Source: Parelaphostrongylus tenuis (lineage: Eukaryota > Nematoda > Chromadorea > Rhabditida > Metastrongylidae). Taken from it: DNA of 64,000 nucleotides. Both the position numbers and the translations under genes were made by a program. Below, piece by piece: positions 36,801 to 48,361 of this stretch. Each line of letters starts with the position of its first letter. Positions within the stretch are counted from its first letter, which is position 1. The notes under the pieces were generated by a model, which ran no database searches, was not told the origin of the DNA, and worked only from the letters and a program-made list of their open reading frames with translations. Location of the stretch: assembly GCA_019055375.1 (NCBI GenBank), contig JAHQIW010005280.1, positions 248,001 to 312,000 on the forward strand, written 5' to 3'.

Positions 36801-39800
36801 CCAGAGCCGACTAATGACTTGAATACATCCCAATTTATGGTAGTTCTGAGACTTCGTTGTTTGAATTTTGCTGTTTTCTCTCCTGTTCGCAAAAGCGGAA
36901 CGTTGCGCGCGGTCAGGCAAGACCTTCGATTTACTAAGATGTGGTCTGTTTCGTTATGGTACTCTCCATTGGGAGACTCCCACGCCCCTCGCTAAGAGTG
37001 AGGCTTTTGCATTTGTGAATATAATGGATGGTTTTGGGTCGTCATGATGAATTCGGATAGCCTCTAACCCTGTTCATTTCTTTCTAGTGCATGCGTTTCA
37101 ATGTGACGTTATTCAGACGTTCTTCTAGGTCCAATTTTGGCATGAAATCTCCGACAATGACCTTGAAGAATGTATAACCCGTTCCGAAGAATTTTTTGAG
37201 GTCTACATAGAAAGCTTCGACTTCGTCTTTGTCATATCTTGATTTTTTGTGTAAGCAACGAGGATGGTCAACGCCGGCATTGAACCACATCGCTTCAAGC
37301 GTAATAGTCCGATACGGGTTGTTAGTTGTTCAAACGCATCGATGTTCACGGTCAAATTCGATTTGACGAGGACGCCAACGCCACCGACACCTCCACCTTC
37401 GCATGTTCCAAAAAACAGTTCTTCTCCGGTGTCATAAAGCGTGAAAACTGGCGTCTTTTCTTCCCAGCCAGGCCAATGACGTCGTACCTTATCCTTCTTT
37501 CTTGAATCAATAGATCTTGTACAGTAGACTCATGACCAAGAATTCTTGCATTATAGGTTCAGATCGTTATTTTAGTCCGTTTCGATCTTGGCAGCCTAGT
37601 TTGGCCCTGAGATTTTAGCAGCCTCTCCGTACTCGTCCTATCTACCACTGCCGTACCAGGGGCTCTTTCGGGATCGGGGAATGAGATCCGTATTTGCTAC
37701 TATTTTTAGCATTTTATGCCCAACGTATAGCTTGTTAGGCTCTAAACGTGGGGACGAGGTACTCACGTGTAGTTTGTCAGTCTCTCTCGGAGGAGCGGAA
37801 GGAGCTTATTTGTTGGAGGTGACTCCCAACCGCCTCCCATGTACTTCCCAACCGCTTGATTGCAGGCTTTTGGCAAACTTGACTCGTAGAAATAGAGTTT
37901 TGTTCAATCGGCGCTGCAGAAGCGGGAGCTCATCCTCTGAATCCACCTGCGTCTCTAGGAAGCACACGGTCGCTTTTGGTTCGCGTTTATTCCCCTATCC
38001 ACCACCTGGGGACGCGCCACGTGCGCTTGCGACCAACCGGGCAGGATCCCTGAAAGAGGGGGGTCCGTGAGGGAGTACAGTGGCATAATGTAGTACAATA
38101 CAGTGGCTAAAGTTTAGGAGTCTTGCCTTTTCGCAAACCTGGAAACGTCAAATTGATTTGCAATCCACTCAGTCAAAAACCTCCATAACGACGGTGGAGA
38201 TAGCAAGAAACATATTCTGAATCGCTTACTAAAAAGCTTCATTTCAAAACACTCTCCGTCCGATGTTTTAGGTTTTTCAATTATTTATTGAAGACCAACA
38301 CCTTGGGGTCAAAAAATAAGTGAGGCTGTGCCTGACTCAGGTCCAGAGGACTAGCCCGAGAAGTGCTGTAAGGTCACGCGTGATTACGAAGCACTCCTCT
38401 TTGCGGTTGATTTTTGAGCCTTCACTATGTATCCAATAAACTTCCAAAGTTTTACGCGCGGTTGTTTTCAATTCCTGTGCGAGGACTGCAAATCTGACAT
38501 CCAACTATGCTTCTGCATGCTTTTGTTTTCTATGCGTGCATAGTGGAAATTTTTGTCGAAGTTTTGTAATTCAGCTAGGTGTTTTTTTACACGGATGCAC
38601 AGTGGTCTACCAGTTCCGCCAGCATATCCATCCCTCATGCCTCACAAGAGATTAGGAGTTTCTAGCAGATCTCATGCAATTGCCGTCTCTACCGTTTGGG
38701 CAGACTTGGCACTTTTTTGTTTCGGGGGGTTATACAGTCGCATACGGACTGATTGGCGCATTAGTGTGTTAGAGGGTCTCTCTACTACTGCTACGTGATT
38801 ATCTTCAAGTCTTTAGTCTTGAAAATCACCATGTAAATTTTTTCTATAGAGCGCATAAATAAGCATCGTTTCCAACGCACTTTCAAGCAAAAAGAAAGAA
38901 TTTGCACATCTTCACTTTTACTACTATTACAGCAGAACATAAAGGAACAGTGGAATCATATTTGTGCACTTGATACTTAGACTATACGATTACATGGTTG
39001 AAGGTGATTCCGCTATGACTCCTAATTCATCTAGTGACATTTTGCCGACGTCGAAGGAATGAAATGCTTGGACAGCTCCCCTCTAACCACTGCACGCGCC
39101 TCTGAATAATAGTTATCTATCGCGATTAATTAGCGAACTTTAATAACAAAGAGATGGACTAAGCATGAATTGCGGAACGCCCCAGACACCGGCACAAATG
39201 TGTTCCTATGACGTCTATTGCACGTGAGAGAAGAAATGGCACGCAAACCCGCAATGGAGTACGTTTTGTGAGTAGATGATGAATTAGTAGCATGTCACCG
39301 TGATTTCCTATGACCTCAGTACCTCAAATGAGACTATGCCCGGTGGCTCCCCCTTCCTCCCTCACCCTCCACCGCTGTGTAACATAGACTGCGTCTAAAG
39401 AGGTTTGTATTTTATGGATATTTGCTCACTTTGCGCTCTTTGGGATAGGAATCCACAGCATACCGATTAGAAATATTCCCTCTGGAATTGTTCTTCGTCG
39501 TCATCATCGCCATTGGAAACTCAGCTTGAAGACCTGTGTCTTGTAGTCTCAGTATCTGGTGTAAACATATGACTTCGCCGTTTGATTATTTTTCGCTGTG
39601 ATTGTAGTAAAAATAAAGATATGCAATTTATTTTCCTGGTTAAAAATGCGCCAGAAACGCTACTTATTTATATGTTTTTTATACAGAAAATATTTGATAT
39701 GATGGTATTTTGAAACTAAACTTGAGGATAATTTGGTAGCACTAGTAGAGATGCCAGTAGAGATGCCCTCAAACACACTAAAGCGTCAATTAGTCCGTAT

Positions 39801-42800
39801 CCGACTGTATAATCCCCGAAACAAAAAATTGAAGACCTCACTGAATTACACAACTCCGACGAAAAAACTCCACTAGACCTGCATAAGAAGCAAAAACATA
39901 CAAGAGCAGAGTTCACTATCGATTTTACAGTCCTCGCGGAAGAATCAGAAATATCCGCGCGTGAAACTTTGGAAGCCTTTCAATACATATAAAGGCTCAA
40001 AAATCAACCGCAGAGAGGAGAGCCTCGTAATCACGCGTGACCTCACAGAATATCGCAGGCTAATCTTCGCGGCCTGAGTCAGGCAAAGCCTCACTTATGC
40101 TTTGACTCCAAGAAGCTGGTCTTTAGTAAATAACCGAAAGACCTAAAACATCTCAACGGTGAGTGTTCTAAAATGAAACTTTTCACTATGCGATCCAAAA
40201 TGTGTTTCTTACATTTTTTTGCCGGGGTTATGTAGGCTTTTTGACTGAGTGGACTGCAAACAATTGGATCTTTCCAAGCTCCGAAGAAGACGAGACGCCG
40301 AAACTAGCTAATACGTATCTATATCTATGCGGCGCCGTGACCGAGTTGCTTGTGATGCGAACGCCTTGTGAAACGCCACAGCCATGCTGTTTTCGAGACT
40401 GCAAGGAGACATGCTCGACCAGTATTCTAGTCATTCAAGAAGAAGACGAAAAACGGATCGCATGCCAGAATTAGTGGGATCCGCACAATGAAAATTGCGA
40501 TGGCGGGTCGTGTAAATGGAATAAATAAATGGATGAGTAGTATCTATATCATAGGGGCACGCATGGTGGAATAATAAGAAATGCACTGTGGTACAACCGT
40601 AGTCGATGGTCGAATCCCGCGTCAAAACCCACCATACACTCCTTGGCGCCAGACTTGTCTAGAGGACAGCAGCACTGGTACGATGCATCGCTAGGCCACC
40701 GCAAGTCATTGTAATAGTCAGATGCGCGCTCAGTCACCTCTAACCATGCCAGAGGAAGTCGAGTACATAGCGCATCTCCTAGGGATTTATCAACGTCGAG
40801 AGCTTCATCCCTTAGATTTCAAAATTATCTCGTCTCAAATGGTCGTCATTTAGGACTACTGGCTTCGTGCGGATGTTCAGACGAGGCGAAACCGAAAAAC
40901 GTTGCTGAAGATTGGACTTGGGGAGGTTGTGGCGACAACGTCGACTATGGCTATCGATTTTCTAAGTACGCTTTTGTGGTTTACGACTTAACCCCTTAAC
41001 CAATACAAGAGTGCTGTAAACAATTTTCTAACTAAAACTTGACAAGGCACTGAGCAATCAATCAAAATGTGTTTTTAATGGTAGTTTGGATAGTGCTATT
41101 GAGATCTGAAACAATTCACATTCATTAGTAAAAGAGCCAATATAATGATTGTTTCCTAGCTTTCCAACTTTGTATTTCTTCGATCAATTTATCAGACTAA
41201 TCTCTTCAGAAACTTCATCGATATCCGAGAAAAAGAAAGAGATCCGCGCAGGAACCAAAACCAGGGTCGATCGCTAATGAACCGACGCAACAACGAGGCC
41301 GGGAGAAAGGTGTGAAGGTTGTTCCAAATCAAATCGCCTGGAATAAGAATGCGAGAGGGAAAGTGAGCGATCATCGGGTACTTGACTTTGCAGGTTTTGA
41401 AACGACACACGGCGCCGAAATGCAAGTGCCACGGTGTCTCGGGTGCTTGCAACCTAAAAACGTGCTGGATGCAGCTACCAACGATGAGACAAGTCGGAAA
41501 TATACTGCAGAACAAATATAAAAAAGCTATTCGAGTCCAGGTGAATTACAAAATCACAGAAACAAACTAGATAAACAACATTTCCATTGCACATCATATG
41601 ATTAAAATAAGGTCAAAACTAAATAAATGAAGTGAAAAAGAGAGAATCAATGTTCATCTTGTGATAAGATATAACTGAAGGCTCAGTGAACCAATTTTTT
41701 GAGATCACCTTTGTATTGCTTGGCGCACAAAGTAGGAAAATGCCGCAAAATGAGCCTGAGAGGGCTTGGATTTATAGTAATATATGATATACGATTATTC
41801 AAAAATCTCCAATATTTTATATTTGCATGAATTTCTGTTTAAACAGCGCACCTTTAAGCATTAAGGGTGATTGTGAACACTAACTACTCGATATACCTTG
41901 ATGAATTAAACGTTTTTAGGTAAACTCTCGAGGAAATTTACAGTTAGTTTCCGAACAGGTGCTAAAAGAGCCCGGTAGCAAGCGCAAGACCCGCGCTTTG
42001 CCGACGGATCTCGTATACATGGACGACTCCCCAGACTACTGTAGACAAGATCGAGCGTCCGGCACGCTTGGTACTCAAGGACGAGTCTGTAGGTAAGAGT
42101 TCTGACTATAGAGAAGTCACATCAAAAGAAAACTTCAATTTCAAACTCTTTGGGTGATTTTCTGGAACAGATTACAGTTGTTTTACACATTAATGGCAGT
42201 GCAGTGAGAAATCCAAATATGGTGGAGAGGAGCTTTTATACAAAAATTGTAATGCTCTCCAGAGATTTCTTACGACAATTTCGAGCAATAAACATAACAA
42301 AGCCGCTTTCATCGCGCTTCGTCACTCTATTTTTGCGACAAAGTTGAAGAGCTCAGAAGATCTGTCTAATCATCATATATTGCTGCATCAATGAAAAGTA
42401 ATTGGCATTGGAATGAGAAGCCGAACAACGAAGCAATTCTTGTGCGAAAGAAGTTCAGCTCTAATCGATCAAAATAAACCGAATCAATCAGAAATGATTT
42501 TATTTGACCGCCACTTGCGGTGTGATGTTACAATATACCCAATGGCGTAGAGTGCTGTCCAAACGAGCGTCGGTGGTGCAACGGTTAGCATACGCTCCCG
42601 GAAAGAGTGAGATCTGGGTTTAAATGCCTGCTCACACAAATGTTTTTGCACAGCACTCTACACCATTGGGTATAAACCGAATCATCTGCATCAGAGTAAC
42701 TTAATGCAGCCCTGTGATACACGCAGGCTGCTTACCTACTTCCACGTACATATAACATTACTTTTGTAATAGGTGCTACACATGTCAATCTCTGGCACTT

Positions 42801-42992
42801 CACCCTCCAAAGAGTCAGTTTTACAGGCGAGGCTCGGATGGTCCGGACGGCTGTGATTCTTTGTGTTGTGGACGGGGATACAACACTTATACTATCGAAC
42901 AGACAACTAAATGTAATTGTAAATTCGAATGGTGTTGTAAGGTGGTATGTCAGATGTGCACGAATACCACACAAGTCGATATTTGTAAATAA
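33150..42992 (+). CDS. cwn-2: Wnt ligand, Wnt-5/CWN-2 class (first exon missing)
   Basis: Secreted, lipid-modified ligand for Frizzled and Ror receptors, with roles in cell migration, neurite and axis patterning. Exons: 33150(or 33166)-33234, 33313-33381, 33560-33644, 33764-33841, 40854-40965, 41210-41309, 41394-41540, 41944-42092, 42827-42992. All introns are GT-AG and every junction keeps the frame, giving about 325 residues to the TAA; Wnts usually have 350-380. Motifs in order: [77 protein letters not shown] and CCGRGYN. The DLVY...SPDYC and GYRF wording is nearest to Wnt-5, hence cwn-2; other Wnt classes fit less well. The signal-peptide exon and a poly(A) site were not found. The fourth intron is 7.0 kb and full of transposons. 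Confidence 0.9.
34785..38090 (-). pseudogene. Near-full-length RTE-type LINE in the Wnt intron
   Basis: Non-LTR retrotransposon encoding an apurinic-type endonuclease and a reverse transcriptase. Read from 38.09 kb down: a 5' part with few motifs; endonuclease pieces near 37.58-36.95 kb ([32 protein letters not shown], where family members have GDFNA); a linker ([16 protein letters not shown]); then RT with [57 protein letters not shown] and [11 protein letters not shown] (the catalytic ADD is present). The C-terminal part follows ([29 protein letters not shown]) with a ACAGGCGAT/ACAGGTGAT tail near 34.79 kb. Length (about 3.3 kb) is full for RTE, but frameshifts split it into at least five frames. 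It lies antisense to the host gene. Confidence 0.85.
38100..40310. repeat. 2.2 kb foldback element with arms of about 500-700 bases
   Basis: The left arm (about 38102-38810) is mirrored by the right arm (about 39705-40308). Examples: CAATCCACTCAGTCAAAAAC against TTTTTGACTGAGTGGACTGC; GATGTTTTAGG against CCTAAAACATC; AGTGAGGCTGTGCCTGACTC against GAGTCAGGCAAAGCCTCAC; CACTAAAGCGTCAATTAGTC against the left arm near 38750. The spacer (about 0.9 kb) includes a SINE fragment. The right outer end carries CCGAAGAAGACGAGACGCC then GAAAC, a decayed hammerhead-like motif. It directly abuts the 5' end of the RTE at 38.09 kb. No transposase was seen, so it is non-autonomous. Confidence 0.75.
38990..39110 (-). 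repeat. SINE head fragment inside the foldback spacer
   Basis: On the minus strand AGAGGCGCGTGCAGTGGTTAG gives the A box of the SINE head; GACGTCGAAGGAATGAAATG on the plus side replaces the usual B-box region. Only the 5' portion is recognisable. Confidence 0.45.
40553..40815 (+). repeat. tRNA-derived SINE, plus orientation
   Basis: Head GGGGCACGCATGGTGGAATAA to GGTCGAATCCCGCG is tRNA-like. The body has CGCCAGACTTGTCTAGAGGA and CTAGGCCACCGCAAGTCATT. The tail is CTAGGGATTTATCAACGTCG and GAGCTTCATCCC. It ends only 38 bases before the Wnt exon at 40854. Confidence 0.7.
40854..42992 (+). CDS. cwn-2: Wnt gene: five C-terminal exons
   Basis: Exon content: [20 protein letters not shown] and [15 protein letters not shown] (40854-40965); [15 protein letters not shown] with [12 protein letters not shown] (41210-41309); [20 protein letters not shown] and [12 protein letters not shown] (41394-41540); [16 protein letters not shown] and TLGTQGRVC (41944-42092); [20 protein letters not shown] and [17 protein letters not shown], then TTQVDICK and stop (42827-42992). 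The serine of CHGVSGAC is the palmitoleoylation site that Porcupine uses in Wnts. Both signature cysteine clusters are complete. No frame damage is seen, so the gene looks functional despite the intron load. Confidence 0.93.
42490..42673 (+). repeat. tRNA-like hairpin element in the last Wnt intron
   Basis: Upstream flank TTATTTGACCGCCACTTGCG is shared with 47635. Inverted ends ACCCAATGGCGTAGAGTGCT and CAGCACTCTACACCATTGGG enclose GAGCGTCGGTGGTGCAACGG (A box) and a GGGTTTAAATGCC B-box-like part. It is the best preserved simple copy of the family. Confidence 0.75.
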
Positions 42993-44159
42993 TCTATCGC
43001 ATCAAAACAAGCCAATGATTTCTACCCAGCGAAAGCGCTTATCCAAACAAGATGTTTTTCGAGTGGAAAATAAGCTGTTTTTTGCGATTCTGGAGGATTG
43101 CGACATCGTCGCTCTTACATTTCACACAATTTCACCTCAGTAAGTGTTCAAGGTCTTTGTGATTTCATCAATGTATCTATGTTTACTTATAGATTATATC
43201 ATAATGCAAAGTTTGGCATTTGTTTATACCTGTATACTGTTTAGGGTTTTCCGCAAATATATATACATTGCACTTCTATTTCTTTGTGCCAAAAACTTGC
43301 ACTATTTATGCGAAATTGACCTCATTGTTGCTTTACGTACAAATCGTGATAAGATGTCATCTCACTACTTTCATCGTTTATCTACTTCTTTAGCACAACC
43401 ACCTAACCGAGTGATTCCAACTTGAAATCATTTTGATCGTGTGATGTTGGGACTTTTCACTATACTCAGGGCACAGACCGCAACAGTGATTTCACAAACT
43501 GAGTATGTTTGAAGGGAAACTGATGCTATATTGATATCTTCCTTCTGAAGCGTCTTGAGACGTCGTGGAAAAAAATGCGCTCTTGTCATAGTGCTATGAA
43601 TTGAAGCGATCATTGAGTCATTCATGACGTAGCTTAATTGGTTTTCAATTTTCGTCATCTCTTACGAATTCGGACCATAGTGGCAGTTATGAGAAGAGAG
43701 TGTTTGTTCTTTTTTGATTGTCTTCACAATGTATATTTTGAAATTCTTTCTTTATTTTTAACTATTCACACAAGGAGCCATGGGATACTGTAATCGCACT
43801 GTAATCATGTGACTTATAAAATCCTCATGACATTTCAAAATCTTGGGTATCTCAACGTCGATTGTAAACAGATGGACTTAAATAAACGTGTAAATAAACG
43901 CTCAAACGTCTCATTTGTCGAAATCAGCAACACATTCGTTTATAGGGTTAATCCAGCGAGGAAAGAACTAGACAAGATGACGTCACTCTTGGAATCTTCA
44001 TATATTTTCCATAAAAATCTCATGGAAAAGCCTTCAAATTCAACGAAATCATTCGTAGTATGTGTGCTACTCTGTTCAGTTACTGTGCTGCATAAAAATT
44101 TCATTGGTACTTTTTCTAAAATCTCGGCATGCTTCAATATAACTTCTGATTTTTTTGTT
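42993..44159. other. Downstream of the Wnt stop: no further gene recognised
   Basis: Should contain the Wnt 3' UTR, but I could not single out a poly(A) signal. The AT-rich frames at 43144-43425 and 43809-44162 show no domain. Confidence 0.35.
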
Positions 44160-44355
44160 TAAACCAAACACGAGGTTTAACATCAATCTTTATTCAGCTG
44201 ACGTTTTGGCAGTTCGCCCTCTTCGGAGCCTGAAAAGGTCAAATTGTCTATGAATGCAGAATCCATAGATTGCAGACAATTTGACCTTTCCAGGCTCTAA
44301 AGAAGGTGAACTGCCGAAACGTCAGCTGTTGAATAAGGATTATTGTAACATCTCA
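44160..44355. repeat. Hairpin element with GCCGAAACGTCAGC motif
   Basis: Near-perfect palindrome: TTATTCAGCTGACGTTTTGG, CAGTTCGCCCTCTTCGGAGC and GGTCAAATTGTCTATG are mirrored by CAGACAATTTGACCTTTCCA, GAAGGTGAACTGCCGAAACG and TCAGCTGTTGAATAAGG. The motif order ..GAAGA, AGG.GAACT.GCC, GAAA, CGUCAGC resembles a hammerhead stem II and GAAA block with a damaged CUGANGA core. Confidence 0.6.
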
Positions 44356-45265
44356 TGTTTTGCTTGAGGAGAAAATTAGAATTTTCATTGGGACATTTGC
44401 TGTACCGTTCCATTATCTTATGACGTGCAACTCAATCGTTTGTTGATGTCGGGTCAGCATGGAAATATTACCCACTACCCATTTTCAATGGCGATGAATA
44501 GAAAATGGAAAATAGCGTTAATTGTACCACATATGGAACTCTCTGTAAGCAGAAAATCTGAGAAAAGCTGAGAAACGGAAAGCCTCATGGCGCACATAAC
44601 AGCCTCTTAGCATGCCCTCCAATCCATTAGTGTTTGGAAATTCCAGTCTATACCCATGGAAGGATGTGAACTTGTCAATCTGTGCTGGCTTAAATGTGCA
44701 CAAGCAATGGTGTGGCTCTTAAAATTGCAAATTGAAAACTACACACCGGCCATCGAACGGATCCTCACAAGCATGTTTGATTATTCAAAATTTCAAAGCT
44801 CTTAAGCTGTTTCATCGACAGTCAGCCATTAAGCGAGAAGTCAAAGAGGATTTGCTAGATCTTGATTCTATTCAATAATTCTCGCCGTCGTGGTTTTTTC
44901 CAGTAATTTCATTATAGGTACCGACGCTATATGCGTGGATCGTCAAGAGTCAACATTCTCTGTACCAGGCTTTCTCTTGAGGAGGAATGATAGGTATTCC
45001 CCAACAGCTAAACGAATGCTGAACAATATGTAATTTCCATTACATTCCATTAGTAGTGAAGCATATCATTACACAATTTTAAAAACTAGCAAATGCATAT
45101 AAGCCCTGTTCATCAAAATAGAGTCACCAACATAGTGAATAATGCATTCAAGAATTTGCTCCAGATCTGCTAGGAAACTCGAATGGGTTTCTCGTGTAGA
45201 GTATCACGGTACTCTGCGATGTGTCAGCTAATATCAAAACGGCCACCTTGGGATAATTTGAATGT

Positions 45266-45447
45266 TCAAAGCCTAAGCGAGGTTGGTCCAAGGCCATACA
45301 CGCCTGTTTCGGAGGTCTCGCCCTCCTCGTCAGTGACCTGCGCCCCATATGAAGCTCTGCATTGTAGCAAGGATGGAGGCGTATGTGGTGACGGCACAGT
45401 GTACAATGACTCTAGTCCATCACCGCTTCTCAGTCGATGGATCTCGG
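45266..45447 (-). CDS. Possible last exon of an unidentified minus-strand gene
   Basis: After an acceptor-like TATACCAG, an open frame (phase 2 start) of 59 codons runs to TGA. It includes IHRLRSGDGLESLYTVPSPH and QVTDEEGETSETGVYGLG. Composition is exon-like (higher GC, Ser/Thr/Pro-rich then acidic), unlike the AT-rich surroundings, and would suit a cytoplasmic C-terminal tail. I recognise no family. No upstream exon was confirmed; a glycine-rich frame near 50.53-50.61 kb (-) is one candidate. The plus-strand frame at 45183-45467 over the same bases is the competing reading. Confidence 0.35.
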
Positions 45448-45989
45448 CTGGTATAATTTTCCTTTAGCCTTAAATATAAAATAAGGAACATGTAATACGT
45501 CATTAGTGATGAAACATAAGCGAAAAATGCGCATCAAAATGATGTATGACATCACAACTTTTATCCGAAAATATATATAAAGATATAGGGGTGTCGTGGT
45601 TGAGCGGTTGTGATGTTGGTCGCGACGCACGTAGTGCCGATCATCACCCGCCAACACTCCCCGACAGTTAACAACGAACGCGCTATGAACTTCACAACTA
45701 GGTTATCCTCGAGATTGCAAGGAGGCACGCTTAACCAGTAATGTACAACGTTCAGAAGAAACCGAAAAAACGAATTAAAAGTTAGAAGATCTTAGATCCA
45801 CACAATGAAGAAGCACTGTGAAGGTGGATCAAATAGAATAAGAATGGAAAAAAATAAATCCATTTCAATGTACAATGATTTTGATTCAAAGATGTGAAAC
45901 CGCAAGTACTTTTGCACCGGTCTGATATCTTTTGTTGAACGGATTTGTGGATAGAACTTTTCACTTTGATTAATCAGTGAAAAAGCGCC

Positions 45990-46195
45990 ATCATTCGAAT
46001 TTCCTAGGAATCTTTAGTGACAGATGGTACTTTGGTGTATACAACGACTTGCGGTAGTCCCCTAGTGTATCATATCACTCTGCTATTCTCACAAACAACT
46101 CTAATGCAAGGGCCTTTGTGAGTTCTAGGAGTGGACGATCAAGCGAGCACTTATTTATTGATGGGAACCTTATTCACTGCGCTACTTGCATTATT
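45990..46195 (-). repeat. Heavily degraded SINE
   Basis: AACGACTTGCGGTAGTCCCC, a TATCACTCTGCTATTCTCAC block and CACTGCGCTACTTGCA follow the SINE body and head order seen at 60661-60960. Confidence 0.4.
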
Positions 46196-47614
46196 TGACA
46201 GGTGTTCTAAAGGCTATAAAAGAATGAAAGACAAATAACCTGAATTACTTAGTGAAGGGCTTAAATCTTACATAAGAATGAGATAACAGCCAGTGTAATC
46301 CAATTAATGGAGGGTTTTTTTTGAGCCTTACAAAAAATGCAATGGCAATAGATGTGATTTAGTTAATGGATATTCGAAAAAACCTATTTGGAATTATTTT
46401 CACAAAATGCTTTCTGCAATGTTCCGAAGGAAATAGCAGATTGTTGTTGTAGGGACCAAACTCTATGATCTCCTTCATTATATGATGCTCGGGTTCAAGA
46501 AAGAAACTCTCAGATTCAGTAATTAGCGATCATGTGATGTTCTCATCCTTGTCAGCACATGACCGTAATGAACATACACTTGATGACAAACAGTACTAAT
46601 GGACAAGGCTTTATGGTGACAAGAGATTTAGACCAACATTTGGTTTGACATATCTAACTGTTCAGGCACTAACACTAAAACATGAGAAGAAAGGATCAAA
46701 GCTTACTAAAAATTAGTGAGATTCCTTACAAATAAAACTGTAGTTTTAATGGTATCGAAATTTCAATATGTGAATTGGCCTCAGAGAAATGCATGATGGA
46801 CTATGTTGGTACTCAAGGTTCTGACGGCAAAAAAGCGAGGGATTTCGTGCGCCTACCATCATGGCCAAAGCCAGCTGTGCTAATTCACAGTTAAGAAAGC
46901 TCTCCTGTCGACATAAGACGCGAAAATCCGTCAGCGAGGGACAGTATGATATAACGTTCTCATAATAATGTTAATAGTAACAAATAGAAGATTGAGCTTC
47001 CATTATTCTTGCTGCTGTCTCAGATTTGTAGGAAAATCGTATCATAAGCGTCTTGTTGACTAATCCACAACTTCCGCAAAAGGGAAGGAATCCCACTAAA
47101 TTCAAGATACGAAATCTTCAGGTTGCTAATCTCAGCTTTCATATTCTTCTATGAAAGTTATTTGAATAACATGGATGTGAAATGTAAACAGATTATCCAA
47201 CACCTTCATGATGGCTGTAGAGGATTTGGTACGTCATAGTAGAGTGTATGAAACCCGGCTTTCATCACCGTAGCTCACACTTGCAAAGCAAAGCTTTGCG
47301 ATAGCACAATATAAACTTTTCGTGAAAAGAAAGAGCGGCAGAAAGAGTATCCACAACATTCACCGACACTTTTCGAGTTCATTACGGAGATTTATGCTTT
47401 ATGGCGCTGACACGGAGGGAGTAAGCAGTGTAGTGAGAATGATAGTGCGGAAGATTGCTGACGTCTTTTACTCTGATATTTTCAACAGTTAGGGTCATTT
47501 GTCTTTGTATGAAATCAACGAGTGCGGGGTATGTCTCATTAGAGATTCTTATTTTCAGGTCTATGCCACCTTATCAGTGAACATGCTACTTCATCTAAAC
47601 AATATTCGTGTCTA
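46196..47614. other. No gene recognised
   Basis: No frame over 60 codons, no repeat of known family and no RNA gene seen. Confidence 0.35.
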
Positions 47615-47873
47615 ATCAGTTAGAAATCACTTTATTTGACCGCCACTTGCGGTGTACGATCTTTCAGTTTACCAATAATGTAGAGAGCTGTGCAAAAACG
47701 TTTGCGACGGCAGGGATTTGGACCAAAATCTCACTCTTTCCGGGAGAGTATGCTAGCAGTTGCACCACCGACGCGTCGGTTAGCATACGCACTCGGAAAG
47801 AGTGAGATCTGGGTTCGAATCACGGTTGACGCAAACGTTTTTGCACAGCACACTACATTATTGAGAATATTCG
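47615..47873 (+). repeat. tRNA-like hairpin element, head-to-head double copy
   Basis: Two tRNA-like blocks face each other: a reverse-complement copy (CTCACTCTTTCCGGGAGAG... GCAGTTGCACCACCGACG at about 47728-47775) joins a forward copy (GCGTCGGTTAGCATACGCAC ... GGGTTCGAATCACGG). They lie between AATGTAGAGAGCTGTGCAAA and TTTGCACAGCACACTACATT. The upstream flank matches 42500-42530. This double form is unique among the copies here. Confidence 0.7.
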
Positions 47874-47989
47874 TTTCTATGAAAGCTACTCACGAATATC
47901 CTATGAGGGTACTTTCAATTGTTACCAACATATCCTTTGATCATTATTTGAGCCAACATGTCATGTGGTCTGGTAAGGGCTCTTGTACA

Positions 47990-48030
47990 GCCCGAGACAC
48001 GTGTTTTCCTTACAGACTCATCAGCCGGGC
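47990..48030 (-). ncRNA. Hammerhead motif with 2-base deletion
   Basis: Stem I GCCCGG/UCGGGC and core CUGAUGA are intact. The block GGACGAAAC is shortened to GGAAAAC, removing the end of stem II and one conserved base, so it should not cleave. Confidence 0.65.
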
Positions 48031-48318
48031 AGAACCCGTCGTCTGTCGATCTTTTTATATGACTACATGACATGTTGGCTCAAATAATGATAAAAGGATA
48101 TATTATATTTTGATCGTGGTCTAAACAAAGCACTCGGGATAAAGGTATAGTTGTGATAAAAATACCAGCCAATGAGCAATCGAGTGCACAACACTCTGTG
48201 TTTGGTGAATGTTTCACTTGACATAGAGTGTAAAGCGAACGTCGTCGACAACTCTCTATAAGGAGTGTAAGGCTCCCGAGAGAACTGACTATAAAAAGAT
48301 CGACAGACGACGGGTTCT

Positions 48319-48361
48319 GCCCGGCTGATGAGTCTGTAAGGACGAAACACGTGTCTCGGGC
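48319..48361 (+). ncRNA. Hammerhead ribozyme, complete core
   Basis: GCCCGG (48319-48324) pairs with UCGGGC (48356-48361). The core CUGAUGA is at 48325-48331. Stem II is GUCU (48332-48335), loop GUAA, GGAC (48340-48343). GAAA is at 48344-48347, then CACGUG (48348-48353) with UC; predicted cleavage is after C48355. Outward, GGG at 48312-48314 can pair with CCC at 48372-48374 across an internal loop, the arrangement of type I hammerheads where loop contacts aid folding. Sequence only; no activity data. Confidence 0.88.

Noticed and set aside
37681..38070. 129-codon plus-strand frame
   Set aside because: Antisense to the 5' part of the minus-strand RTE LINE; no domain of its own.
47760..47840. 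tRNA gene in the 47.7 kb hairpin
   Set aside because: The B box is good, but it is part of a palindromic dispersed element and lacks a sound anticodon arm.
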